NCBI RefSeq assembly: GCF_927798175.1
Contig: NZ_CAKMMP010000006.1
Span: 124,001 to 188,000, forward strand
DNA from: Paenibacillus sp. JJ-223
Lineage (GTDB): Bacteria > Bacillota > Bacilli > Paenibacillales > Paenibacillaceae
Direction of reading: 5' to 3'
DNA: 64,000 nt
The stretch's first letter is position 1; every line of letters starts with the position of its first letter. The translations under genes and the position numbers were made by a program. Under the pieces are notes generated by a model. It made no database searches and had not been told where the DNA came from. It saw nothing but the letters and a program-made list of their open reading frames with translations. Shown one piece after another: positions 44,334-53,130 of the stretch.

Positions 44334-46046
44334 ATGTGGCAAACGATCATGCATCATCTGCCGAAATGGAACATGATAGCGGAAGCAGTATGGCTGACAT
44401 TGTTTCCTTTGCTCATATGGCAGGTCTTTCAACAGATCCAGGCCTGGGACGGAAGGCACAGCAGGCGCAAACAGAGGATGGAAGAGGTACAAAAACAGCC
44501 TTCCGCTTACTCCGATGCGGACCGGCAGGACACCGAAACGGGGGATGGGGAAGCTGGCGAAGAAAGGCTGTCTTTTACGATGGATCATCTGCTGAATCTG
44601 GGCAAGTTCAGGGCTTCAGCCAGAGACATGCAGGACATCAACGAAAAAACAATCTATTTGCAAAATTTGAACGTGAAAGCGGTTCTGTTTTTCATTGACG
44701 GTCTGACCGATAAGTCCGGTTTGGACGAAAATGTGATCAAACCACTGCTGGATTGGGGCAGCGCGCCATTGGATTCGGAACGGTTCGCAGCAGATCGGAC
44801 GCTGGAGGATTTTCTGATGCAGCAATTGCTGCCGATCGCAGAAATCGAATGGGTTGCGGATGTCAAGCAGGCGCTCCGCAAAGTTTTGTTCGGATCGGTG
44901 ATGCTGCTGGTGGATGGTGCTCCCGGCGGGATTGTGCTTGGCATTTCCGGGGGAAAAAGCCGCTCGGTTGAAGAGCCCGTCTCCGAATCGGTCCTTCGCG
45001 GTCCACGCCTCGGTTTTACGGAGGTGCTGAGCGACAACACGGCGATGCTTCGCAGGCATGGCGAGAGCGCCAGCCTCTCGATGATATCCTACAAGGTGGG
45101 GACCCGGGTTGAAAAAGAACTGATGGTCGTCTATTTCAAGGATATTGCCAACCCCGGGCTTGTGGAAGAAGTGAAGCGGCGCGTCGGCACCATCGAGGTG
45201 GATGAAGTGATGGAAGCAGGTTACGTGGAGCAGCTGATCGAGGACAACTTTCTGAGTCCCTTCGCGCAAATCCAAAGTACCGAGCGTCCTGACAGGGTGA
45301 TGGGGGCTTTGTTGGAAGGCAGGGTAGCCATTTTGCTCGACGGCTCCCCATATGCATTGCTAATGCCCGTAACTTACGGCATGATGCTGCAGTCTCCCGA
45401 AGACTATTATGAGCGGTGGCTGCCCAGTTCCCTGATTCGAATCCTTCGCTTTGTAGCCACGTTAATCTCGTTGTTCGCTCCGGCAGTTTACATTTCCTTC
45501 ATTTCGTTTCATCCCGGCCTTATTCCGACGAAGCTGGTCGTTTCCATTATCGGCACCAGGCAGGGCGTTCCCTTCTCCACATTGATTGAAGCGATGATCA
45601 TGGAAGTAGCGATCGAAATGCTGCGGGAAGCAGGCTTGCGATTGCCCAAACCGATTGGTCCGGCGATGGGGATCGTCGGCGGTTTGATTATCGGGCAAGC
45701 TGCGGTCAATGCTGGCATCGTCAGCCCCATTCTGGTCATTGTCGTGGCGGTGACGGCCATTTCGTCGTTTGCCACGCCGATGTACAGCGCAGGCATCTCC
45801 ATGCGCTTGCTGCGGTTTCCGATCATGTTCAGCGCCGCGATCTTTGGGCTCTATGGCGTTATTATGTCTTTTCTGTTTTTGACGATCCATATGCTGAAGC
45901 TCAAAAGCTTTGGCATTCCCTACGTGACGATGGCGGTACCCCAGTCTTTTAAAGACTGGAAGGATTATTTAATCCGCGTGCCGCTGCAATTCATGAAAAG
46001 TCGGCCGAACGTATTGAAAACGAAAGATCCGAAACGCAGCGATTAA
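44334..46046 (+). CDS. Spore germination protein, GerA family (second operon)
   Basis: 570 residues from ATG 44334, 7 bp after GGGGG. A hydrophobic N-terminal helix (WNMIAEAVWLTLFPLLIWQVF) and a charged stretch precede the GerA domain, an unusual extension compared with the GerA protein at 14511. The domain has MYLQNLNVKAVLFFIDGL-like and FLSPFAQIQSTERPDRVM regions, then membrane segments with LPKPIGPAMGIVGGLIIGQAAVNAGIVSP. The longer frame starting at 44229 overlaps the chromate terminator and is rejected. First gene of an A-B-C operon. Confidence 0.9.
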   Translation: MWQTIMHHLPKWNMIAEAVWLTLFPLLIWQVFQQIQAWDGRHSRRKQRMEEVQKQPSAYSDADRQDTETGDGEAGEERLSFTMDHLLNLGKFRASARDMQDINEKTIYLQNLNVKAVLFFIDGLTDKSGLDENVIKPLLDWGSAPLDSERFAADRTLEDFLMQQLLPIAEIEWVADVKQALRKVLFGSVMLLVDGAPGGIVLGISGGKSRSVEEPVSESVLRGPRLGFTEVLSDNTAMLRRHGESASLSMISYKVGTRVEKELMVVYFKDIANPGLVEEVKRRVGTIEVDEVMEAGYVEQLIEDNFLSPFAQIQSTERPDRVMGALLEGRVAILLDGSPYALLMPVTYGMMLQSPEDYYERWLPSSLIRILRFVATLISLFAPAVYISFISFHPGLIPTKLVVSIIGTRQGVPFSTLIEAMIMEVAIEMLREAGLRLPKPIGPAMGIVGGLIIGQAAVNAGIVSPILVIVVAVTAISSFATPMYSAGISMRLLRFPIMFSAAIFGLYGVIMSFLFLTIHMLKLKSFGIPYVTMAVPQSFKDWKDYLIRVPLQFMKSRPNVLKTKDPKRSD

Positions 46047-46066
46047 CCCAGGAAGGGGGTGCAGCG

Positions 46067-47164
46067 ATGTCAGCCGGGTTGCCTCAATCCAACCAGCTAA
46101 CGACGTTACAAGCCATGAGTGTGATTGTTTGTTTCATCATTGGCGCGGAGCTGCTGATCTTGCCGAGGGAATTGGCCGAGGCAGTCGGCACGCCCGATGC
46201 CTGGATGACGGTGGCTGTCGGAGGAACATGCAGCTTTGTTAACGCATGGATCATCATCAAGCTGAGCCAGCGTTTTCCGGAAATGACCTTTTACGAATAC
46301 GTGCAGGAAATTGCCGGTTCTTTCGTGGGCAAGTGCATCGGATTGATCTTGATCCTGTATTACATCAATGTGGCCAGTTACGAACTGCGATCCATGGAAG
46401 AAGTCACTTCGTTCTTTCTGCTGGAAGGAACGCCAGGCTGGGCCATCTTGGCTTTGTTTATATGGACATCCCTGTACCTGTGTATGGAGGGAATTACCAC
46501 GATCGGGAAAGTGTGTCAAGTGATCTTTCCGATCATCGCTTTCGTCCTGATTCTGATTTTTTCGCTGGGTTTTCATATTTTCGATGTGGACAATCTTCGA
46601 CCGGTGCTCGCCAAAGGGTTCATGCCTGTCCTGCATGGCATGGGATCGACCACGCTGACCTTCAGCGGGAGCGAATGTCTGTTGTTCATATTGTGCCGAA
46701 TGCAAAACCCAAAGAGAGCGACGCTGATTGCCGGCTGGGGCATCGGGTTGGCTGTCGTATTTTATACGACGGCGGTGATCATTTGTATCGGCGCATTTTC
46801 GATTGATGGCGTCCTGACGCGGACCTGGCCCTTTTTTGATCTCGCGCGCAGCGTGGAGGTGGAGAACCTGTTGCTGGAACGCTTCGAATCCCTGCTGTTG
46901 TCCATCTGGATCATCCAGATTTTCGCCACGTTCACGATTGTGTTCTACTGTGCGGCTCTAGGGCTGTCCCAGATCACGAAAATGCCGTACAAATGGAGTC
47001 TGTATGTGATCGTGCCCTTCATCTGTGTGTTGTCCCAACTGCCTCAAAACATGAATGAAGTATTTGCTGTAGGCGCTTTTATTGGAAAAGCCAATTTGAT
47101 CCTCTTTTCGTGTTTTCCGATCATCCTGCTCCTGCTTTCCGTTTGGAGGTCGAAACTTTCATGA
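46067..47164 (+). CDS. Spore germination permease, GerB family (second operon)
   Basis: 365 residues; GGAAGGGGG before the start. Ten hydrophobic segments; the opening SVIVCFIIGAELLILPRELAEAVGTPDAW is the typical first helix of GerB permeases. It overlaps the following GerC start by 4 bp (ATGA). Order here is A-B-C, whereas the operon at 13372 is B-A-C, so the two receptors are not a recent local duplication. Confidence 0.9.
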   Translation: MSAGLPQSNQLTTLQAMSVIVCFIIGAELLILPRELAEAVGTPDAWMTVAVGGTCSFVNAWIIIKLSQRFPEMTFYEYVQEIAGSFVGKCIGLILILYYINVASYELRSMEEVTSFFLLEGTPGWAILALFIWTSLYLCMEGITTIGKVCQVIFPIIAFVLILIFSLGFHIFDVDNLRPVLAKGFMPVLHGMGSTTLTFSGSECLLFILCRMQNPKRATLIAGWGIGLAVVFYTTAVIICIGAFSIDGVLTRTWPFFDLARSVEVENLLLERFESLLLSIWIIQIFATFTIVFYCAALGLSQITKMPYKWSLYVIVPFICVLSQLPQNMNEVFAVGAFIGKANLILFSCFPIILLLLSVWRSKLS

Positions 47165-48354
47165 AAAAAGCACGTCTCGGCATGCTGCTGATCAGCGCGC
47201 TCACAGGATGCATCCTGCTTGCGGGGTGCTGGAGCAGTTCACCGATTGAGGAGCGCAATCTCGAGGCCGGGATTGCGCTGGACTGGATTTCCCCGGACGA
47301 GAACGGCGCATCGTCAGCAGTGGGGAAGGAGAGCAATGACTCCAAACAATACATCCGGCGAACCGTGCAGTTTGTTTTGCCTGAGAAGGGGGATAATTCC
47401 GGTGCCGCTTCGCCGGGAAAAACGTTCTACAACGAACAGGAGACGGGAAATTCCAACATGGAAATGACCAGGGAAAGTTATCTCAGCAACCAGTCTCCGG
47501 CAGGCTTTCATCTGAAAACGATTGTCATCGGTTCGAAACTGCTGGAGCAGGTACCCATGAATGAGCTCTTGGACTTCTATCTGGCGGATAACGATATTCG
47601 ATTGAGCTTGCTGCTTTTTACGAGCACGGGAATGGCCAGCGATGCGTTTAAAGAAACGCATTCCGGACAGACGCCGGCCTTCATGCTTAAGGACCTGTTC
47701 AACAACCGATCCCGCAGCGCCCGTATGGTCAAACCGGTTTCGCTCGCCAAAGTCATCGGTCCCTTGAAGTCGGGTTCAAGCTTCATCTTGCCCAATGTCA
47801 TCGTCACGAAACAAGGTGTCAAGCTGTCCGGTGCGGGCATAATCCGTGGTAAAACGCGGGAATACGGCGGTCATTTAAGCGAAATCGATGTGGAGGGGCT
47901 GCAGTGGATCACCGGCGATCTGGCCGGAGGCATCGTGAGAGTCGCGGAGCCGGGTTCACAGCGAAATTTCACCTACGAAATCAAGTCTGCCAAAAGCGAA
48001 ATCAAAGCCAACGTTCGGGGAGACGAGCTTTCGTTTCATGTCACGTTAACGTCGACCGGTCGAATCTCGGAAAGTTTTGTGAACAAAGAGAATAAGGGGA
48101 ACAATGCATTGCTCGCCAAACAAGCCGATATCGTGGAGGAGCGGGTGATCGCGCTGGCACAGCAGGCCGTCGCCAAAATGAAATCGCTGCGGGCGGAAGC
48201 AGCCGGCTTCGGCAAAACCGTACGGATTCAGCATCCCGCCCTGTGGGAACAGCTCAAGGACGACTGGGACCGAGAGTTTGTTGCGATTCCCGTTACGTTT
48301 AGCGCGAAGGTTCATATTGAAGATTACGGGGCTTCGATCATGACGGTGGATTAA
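47161..48354 (+). CDS. Spore germination lipoprotein, GerC family (second operon)
   Basis: 397 residues from ATG 47161, with GGAGGT 11 bp upstream. Lipobox LLAGC near residue 23. Typical GerC segments are the SSPIEERNLEAGIALDW opening, LLEQVPMNELLDFYLADNDIR, and a helical end VIALAQQAVAKMKSLRAEAAGFG. It is the third subunit of the A-B-C receptor. The upstream frame from 47110 lies inside the permease gene and is not used. A terminator follows about 60 bp after the stop. Confidence 0.9.
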   Translation: MKKARLGMLLISALTGCILLAGCWSSSPIEERNLEAGIALDWISPDENGASSAVGKESNDSKQYIRRTVQFVLPEKGDNSGAASPGKTFYNEQETGNSNMEMTRESYLSNQSPAGFHLKTIVIGSKLLEQVPMNELLDFYLADNDIRLSLLLFTSTGMASDAFKETHSGQTPAFMLKDLFNNRSRSARMVKPVSLAKVIGPLKSGSSFILPNVIVTKQGVKLSGAGIIRGKTREYGGHLSEIDVEGLQWITGDLAGGIVRVAEPGSQRNFTYEIKSAKSEIKANVRGDELSFHVTLTSTGRISESFVNKENKGNNALLAKQADIVEERVIALAQQAVAKMKSLRAEAAGFGKTVRIQHPALWEQLKDDWDREFVAIPVTFSAKVHIEDYGASIMTVD

Positions 48355-48410
48355 AGCCGAAGGACGGATCAGCTTCGTTTACATTCGTTTGTACGGAATA
48401 TATGAATGCC

Positions 48411-48436
48411 GACTCTCGACAGAGAGTCTTTTTTTT
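48411..48436 (+). terminator. Intrinsic terminator after second germination operon
   Basis: GACTCTC pairs with GAGAGTC around GACA, followed by eight T residues. The remaining roughly 240 bp before the next gene show no riboswitch or gene that I can support, only a weak GGCCG/CGGCC hairpin near 48560. Confidence 0.9.
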
Positions 48437-48685
48437 GTGTACAGTGGGGACAAGATGAGGCTTACTCCATTGGCATGCAGTTTCACGAGAATGTGGGCGA
48501 AGCTCCGGATTTCGACGCACTGTCATCCCGTATTTCGAGCTGCTCCAGTCGTAAGGGGCCGAGCGGCCTTTGTCTTTGCCTTTTATGTCAGCCTTTCGTT
48601 TGCATCGGATGGTTCGGTAGCTTACACTGGATCATGCAGTGCTGTTTCGCCTACTCTAATTCCATACATTCGGGAGGACATATCC

Positions 48686-49507
48686 ATGCATCAAACATCA
48701 CATATTCATGAAGCGAGAGATTACATATTGGGCAAAATCGGCGCAAGCCGACCTGTTGTCGGCATGATTTTGGGCTCAGGCCTTGGGGCGCTGGCGGACG
48801 AGATCGAAAATGCAACGGTGATTCCGTATGCAAGCATTCCGCATTTTGCGCAATCCGAAGCCGTTGGCCATGCGAACGAACTCGTGATCGGTGAGCTGCA
48901 GGGCAAAACGGTTGTTGCGATGAAAGGGCGCCTTCACTATTATGAAGGATTTACGCTGGATGAAGTGACGTTCCCGGTTCGCATCATGAAGGCGCTGGGC
49001 GTGGAAAAGCTGATCGTTACCAACGCTTGCGGCGCGGTGAACACCGGCTTTGCGCCAGGTCAACTGATGCTGCTTACGGACCATATCAATTTGGTGGCCA
49101 ACAATCCGCTCATCGGCCCGAACAATGATGAGCTTGGCGTTCGATTCCCCGACATGTCCGAGGTGTACAGCAGTGAACTGCGCCATCTGGCATTGCGGGT
49201 CGCCGAGGAACAAAATATCAGCCTGCAGCAAGGCGTGTATGCGTGGTGGACAGGACCAGCCTACGAAACGCCGGCCGAGATTCGCATGATTCGCACGCTG
49301 GGCGCGGATGCCGTCGGCATGTCCACCGTTCCGGAAGCAATCGTGGCGATCCATGGTGGCATGAAAGTGCTTGGCATTTCCTGCCTGACCAACATGGCGT
49401 GCGGCATTTTGGACCAGCCGCTGAGCCACGATGAGGTCATCGAAGTGGCTGCGCAGGTGAAAACGACGTTTATCGGTTTGGTCAAAGGCGTTTTAAAAGA
49501 AATGTAA
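48686..49507 (+). CDS. Purine nucleoside phosphorylase (trimeric type)
   Basis: 273 residues from ATG 48686, 8 bp after GGGAGGA; the long upstream extension from 48389 has no support. It converts purine nucleosides and phosphate to base and pentose-1-phosphate. Seen: the phosphate loop ILGSGLGAL, RLHYYEGF, VTNACGAVNTGF, the Tyr/Glu base-binding loop TGPAYETPAEIRM and CLTNMACG. This is the PunA/PupG type (trimeric, guanosine- and inosine-preferring), not the hexameric DeoD. Followed 50 bp later by an SMI1/KNR4 gene; the three genes 48686-51214 are probably one transcript. Confidence 0.94.
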   Translation: MHQTSHIHEARDYILGKIGASRPVVGMILGSGLGALADEIENATVIPYASIPHFAQSEAVGHANELVIGELQGKTVVAMKGRLHYYEGFTLDEVTFPVRIMKALGVEKLIVTNACGAVNTGFAPGQLMLLTDHINLVANNPLIGPNNDELGVRFPDMSEVYSSELRHLALRVAEEQNISLQQGVYAWWTGPAYETPAEIRMIRTLGADAVGMSTVPEAIVAIHGGMKVLGISCLTNMACGILDQPLSHDEVIEVAAQVKTTFIGLVKGVLKEM

Positions 49508-49556
49508 TCTGCTCCGGCAGCATGCCGGGAATCTTACGGGGAGAGGATGAAGCCGA

Positions 49557-50084
49557 ATGGTCAGCAAAGCAGAAACGTTGTGGCAGCGCATATTTGCGAA
49601 AGGAGCAAACGAGCGTCCGGATTTCAGGGAGGCGTTGGGTTTGCAGCAGGGTGCAAGCGAAGAGGAGTTTCGCGATGTCGAGACCGGACTCGGCTTCTCC
49701 CTGCCTGAAGAAATGAAGGACCTCTATCGCGTGCACAATGGACAGGTGTGGGAGATCGGGACGGAGTGTTTCGTCTGCAACCTGACCCTGTCCCCGCTAG
49801 CGGAGGTGCTGGAGAATTGGCGTTTCCTGCAGGAGGAGTTCGAACCGGATGAAATGGAACCGGAGGCCGATGCCGAAATCAAACCGATGGCTTGGAATCC
49901 GAAATGGATTCCGATTGCCAGCAACGGCGGCGGGGATTACTTGTGTCTTGACATGGACCCGTCAGAACGTGGGCAGGCGGGGCAGGTGCTTTACTTTTGG
50001 CATGATTGGGGCAGGCGTGCGGTGGAGGCATCCGGATTGTTTGCATTTTTGGAGTTGTGTCTGGAAGAGGAGGAGCGTTTATGA
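49557..50084 (+). CDS. SMI1/KNR4 family protein
   Basis: 175 residues; GAGAGGA lies before the start. The SUKH fold is complete: EEEFRDVETGLGFSLPEEMKDLYRVHNGQ, NWRFLQEEFE, then PKWIPIASNGGGDYLCLDMD and VLYFWHDWGRRAVEASGLFAFLE. Related bacterial proteins include Bacillus YobK and many toxin-immunity proteins, but no toxin lies beside it. It overlaps the next gene by 4 bp (ATGA), so its translation is coupled to the TerD-like protein. Function is not established. Confidence 0.88.
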   Translation: MVSKAETLWQRIFAKGANERPDFREALGLQQGASEEEFRDVETGLGFSLPEEMKDLYRVHNGQVWEIGTECFVCNLTLSPLAEVLENWRFLQEEFEPDEMEPEADAEIKPMAWNPKWIPIASNGGGDYLCLDMDPSERGQAGQVLYFWHDWGRRAVEASGLFAFLELCLEEEERL

Positions 50085-51214
50085 TTGTGCAAAAAGGACA
50101 AAAAGTGGAACTTACTAAAGGCAGGATATTTCCTGAATTGGCGATTGGGCTTACGTGGCATACGTCGGGACCATCCATCGATATCAACGCTTCTGCGTTT
50201 CTTCTTAATCATGAAGGGAGATGCACGAGAGACGATGATATGATTTTCTATAACCAACAATCGGGCAGGCAAGGAGCCGTTAGGCATAGTTTCGGTGGAG
50301 ACGGGCAGATGGAATGCATTCATATTTCGTTTGGCAAAATCCCGCCCGACATCGATAAAATCGGAATCACGCTGACGATCCATGAAGGAGAAATCAACGG
50401 AAAAAATTTTTCCATGGTCCGGGACGCCTCATGCCTGATTTATGATCCTTCCAATGGCGAACAAATCGCTACATTTCATTTCGGAGACGGATTGAATCTG
50501 GAAACGGCCATCGTTGTGGGCGAACTGTACATTCATAACGGGGACTGGAAATTCAATGCCGTCGGGAGCGGGTTTCATGGCGGACTTGCCGCACTCGTCA
50601 CCAATTACGGCCTTGCGCTGGAGGATGCCGCCGAAGAAGCTGCTGCCGCAATAGAAGAACCGCCCATGCCATTGAAGCTGGACCTTAAAAAGCAAGAAAG
50701 CATCAACATTAAGAAGTCTGAAAAAGTTACCGCCACGTTAGAATGGAAAAAAGACAAGGATCTGGATCTCTATTGCTTCTATGTGACGAAGGACAACGAG
50801 ATCGGAAAAATTTATTATCGCAACCTGGGATCCGCTCTTGAACAACCCTACATACAGTTATACGGGGATGCATTATCCCATGGCAAAGAAACCATCGTCA
50901 TCCATCGCCCCGAGGCATTGAAATACATTCTGTTTGCGGCATACAGCGCGCTCAGCAACGGGATTGGAAGTTTCAAATCCATGAAGGTCCGAGCAGTGGT
51001 CGACAATCATCAGGGGCAAGTTGTGACCACGCCGCTGCACCAGAAAAGCCATCTTTCATATTGGGTAGCGATTGCTCACATCGATTTTACCGATTCTAAG
51101 CAAATGCGCGTCTCACACGTAGAGCAATACTCTCGCAAAAACGTTGAACGCAGTCCGTTATTGTATGCTGATGGTACCTTTGCGATGGATGTCGGTCCGG
51201 AAGAGTTTAAGTAA
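50081..51214 (+). CDS. TerD-family protein with two domains (TerA-like)
   Basis: 377 residues from ATG 50081, with GAGGAGG upstream. The N-terminal half is a TerD domain: VELTKGRIFPELAIGLTWHT, DDDMIFYNQQ, DIDKIGITLTIHEG and FHFGDGLNLETAIVVGELYIHNGDWKFNAVGSGF, with the acidic calcium-binding pattern. The second half (~205-377) contains EWKKDKDLDLYCFYV, as in TerA, whose length (~385) is similar. Ter proteins belong to stress and phage-resistance operons in many bacteria. Here it is alone, without TerB, TerC or TerZ, and coupled to an SMI1 protein. A role in tellurite resistance is not shown. Confidence 0.85.
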   Translation: MIVQKGQKVELTKGRIFPELAIGLTWHTSGPSIDINASAFLLNHEGRCTRDDDMIFYNQQSGRQGAVRHSFGGDGQMECIHISFGKIPPDIDKIGITLTIHEGEINGKNFSMVRDASCLIYDPSNGEQIATFHFGDGLNLETAIVVGELYIHNGDWKFNAVGSGFHGGLAALVTNYGLALEDAAEEAAAAIEEPPMPLKLDLKKQESINIKKSEKVTATLEWKKDKDLDLYCFYVTKDNEIGKIYYRNLGSALEQPYIQLYGDALSHGKETIVIHRPEALKYILFAAYSALSNGIGSFKSMKVRAVVDNHQGQVVTTPLHQKSHLSYWVAIAHIDFTDSKQMRVSHVEQYSRKNVERSPLLYADGTFAMDVGPEEFK

Positions 51215-51260
51215 GCTGACAATAATGGAGAACCACGTTAGCATCCATTTTTGCAACGAT

Positions 51261-51299
51261 AAGAAATCATCCGTAAATGCAGGATGGTTTCTTTTTTTT
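51261..51299 (+). terminator. Intrinsic terminator after TerD-like gene
   Basis: AAGAAATCATCC pairs with GGATGGTTTCTT (one G-T pair) around a 9-base loop, followed by a T-run. Confidence 0.88.
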
Positions 51300-51398
51300 G
51301 GATTCAGGGTGGGCCGGGGCATCCCTCATAAGAGCAAAAAAGATGAAGAAAAGGCGAAATGCACATGGAACGATTAAAAAAACGACCTCTCAATCCAC

Positions 51399-51404
51399 TA
51401 TAAT
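51399..51404 (+). promoter_or_regulatory. -10 element before second carbohydrate operon
   Basis: TATAAT about 35 bp before the GH43 start. The expected -35 position is A-rich and does not match consensus, so an activator is likely. Confidence 0.45.
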
Positions 51405-51439
51405 GGGCGTGTTTCCATACGACGAACTGGAGGAGAGTT

Positions 51440-53047
51440 ATGTTGAGAACGTTTCAAAACCCGGTACTGCCCGGATTTTATCCCGACCCGTCGGCCATTC
51501 GCGTAGGCGATGACTATTATCTGGTGACATCCAGTTTCGAATATTTTCCGGGCGTGCCGCTGTTCCACAGCAAGGATCTGGTTCACTGGCGGCAGCTTGG
51601 GCATGTGCTCGACCGCGCCTCCCAGCTCAATCTGGACGGCATCCTGCCTTCGCGAGGCATCTGGGCTCCCACGATCCGGTATCATGATGGCGTATTTTAC
51701 ATGATCACGACTTATGTCGACAACGACAAAAAAGAACATAACTTTTACGTCACAACCAGGGACCCGGCCGGCGACTGGTCGGACCCCATTTGGCTGGAGG
51801 ACGCACCGGGCATCGATCCCTCACTCTTCTTCGATGAGGACGGCCGTGCATATTATACGGGCAATCGCGTCCCGCCGGAAGGGCAGGACCATCCCAAACA
51901 TATGGATATTTGGCTGCAGGAAATTGACCTGAAACAAGGACGGCTGATCGGCGAAAAAGAAAGCATCTGGCAAGGCGCGCTCAAAGTCGCGCATGCTCAG
52001 GAAGGGCCGCACTTGTACCGCATCGGGGATTGGTACTATCTCTTGATCGCTGAAGGCGGAACAGGGCATACGCACGCGGTAACGATTGCCCGCAGCCGCA
52101 GCGTGCGCGGTCCATATGAAGGCCACAAGGCTAACCCGATCCTGACCCATCGGCATCTCGGCCGGGAGTATCCCATCGTCAACGTGGGCCATGGCGAATT
52201 GGTCCAGACGCAGCATGGCGATTGGTGGATGTTCTGTCTTGCTTCCCGAACGGCGGGTGGATATTACCGCAATCTGGGCAGGGAAACGTTTCTGGCTCCG
52301 GTAGTGTGGGAACAGGAATGGCCTGTCGTCAGCCCGGGTGCGGGCAGGCTGGAACTGGAGGTCCAGGCGCCGGATTTGCCGGAAACGGTCTGGCCCGCCG
52401 ATCCCGTCCGGGACGAGTTCGATGGAAGCGGTCTTTCCCCGGTCTGGAACTTTCTCCGCACCCCGCGCGGCGACTTTTGGAGCCTTGCCGAACGTCCCGG
52501 TTATCTGCGGTTGAGGCTGAAGCAAGAAACGCTTTCCGGACAGGGCAATCCGGCCTTCGTCGGACGCCGCCAGCAGCATCTGAGCTTCAGGGCAGCCGTG
52601 CAGTTGGAGTTTAAGCCCGGGCATGAAGGCGAAACGGCGGGGCTAGCGCTGTTCCATAACGGGGATCATCATTTTCGATGCGAGATCGCCTTGGAGCGGG
52701 GCGAGCGTGTACTACGCCTGATGGAGCGCCAAGGCGGACGGGAGAGACGGCTGGCTGCGGCAGCATGGGCAGCCGATCGCATCCAACTGAAGGTAGAAGC
52801 ACATCATCAGGATTACCGTTTCGACTATCGCGAGCATGACTCGGCGGAATGGACGCCTTTGTGCGAACACGCAGACGGCAGGCTGCTCAGCACGGACCGG
52901 GCCGGGGGATTTACGGGCACGTACATCGGCCTGTATGCTTGCACGCAGCCGGGCACAGACTCGACCGGAAACGAGGCATTGGAGAGCGCTGGAAGGGATG
53001 ATGCATTCGCTGACTTCGGCTGGTTCGAATACGAGGGGCTGGATTAG
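51440..53047 (+). CDS. GH43 beta-xylosidase-like glycosidase with C-terminal beta-sandwich
   Basis: 535 residues, no signal peptide. It opens QNPVLPGFYPDPSAIRVGDDYYLV with the base Asp, has APGIDPSLFFDEDGR and AQEGPHLYRIG for the other two acids, and the same C-terminal sandwich (GRRQQHLSFRAAVQLEF) as the GH43 protein at 35771. It is a cytoplasmic exo-enzyme for imported xylan or arabinan fragments. First gene of a three-gene set with GH105 and a GDSL esterase. GGAGGAG precedes the start. Confidence 0.92.
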   Translation: MLRTFQNPVLPGFYPDPSAIRVGDDYYLVTSSFEYFPGVPLFHSKDLVHWRQLGHVLDRASQLNLDGILPSRGIWAPTIRYHDGVFYMITTYVDNDKKEHNFYVTTRDPAGDWSDPIWLEDAPGIDPSLFFDEDGRAYYTGNRVPPEGQDHPKHMDIWLQEIDLKQGRLIGEKESIWQGALKVAHAQEGPHLYRIGDWYYLLIAEGGTGHTHAVTIARSRSVRGPYEGHKANPILTHRHLGREYPIVNVGHGELVQTQHGDWWMFCLASRTAGGYYRNLGRETFLAPVVWEQEWPVVSPGAGRLELEVQAPDLPETVWPADPVRDEFDGSGLSPVWNFLRTPRGDFWSLAERPGYLRLRLKQETLSGQGNPAFVGRRQQHLSFRAAVQLEFKPGHEGETAGLALFHNGDHHFRCEIALERGERVLRLMERQGGRERRLAAAAWAADRIQLKVEAHHQDYRFDYREHDSAEWTPLCEHADGRLLSTDRAGGFTGTYIGLYACTQPGTDSTGNEALESAGRDDAFADFGWFEYEGLD

Positions 53048-53130
53048 AATCCGCGAGCATTACCCGGTCGAACAATGCTCACGCGTTGGACCCGCAGGGG
53101 AAGGAGAACTAATGACAGGAGGAACACGGA

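Noticed and set aside
48440-48670. Purine riboswitch before the nucleoside phosphorylase
   Set aside because: I could not find the conserved three-way junction core or the TATA-flanked P1 stem; only a weak hairpin is present.
48389-48685. Long N-terminal extension of purine nucleoside phosphorylase with signal-like hydrophobic stretch
   Set aside because: A strong ribosome site (GGGAGGA) precedes ATG 48686, which gives the normal family length; the extension overlaps a terminator.
50081-51214. Tellurite-resistance or complete Ter phage-defence operon
   Set aside because: Only one TerD/TerA-like gene is present; TerB, TerC, TerZ and helicase or nuclease partners are missing.
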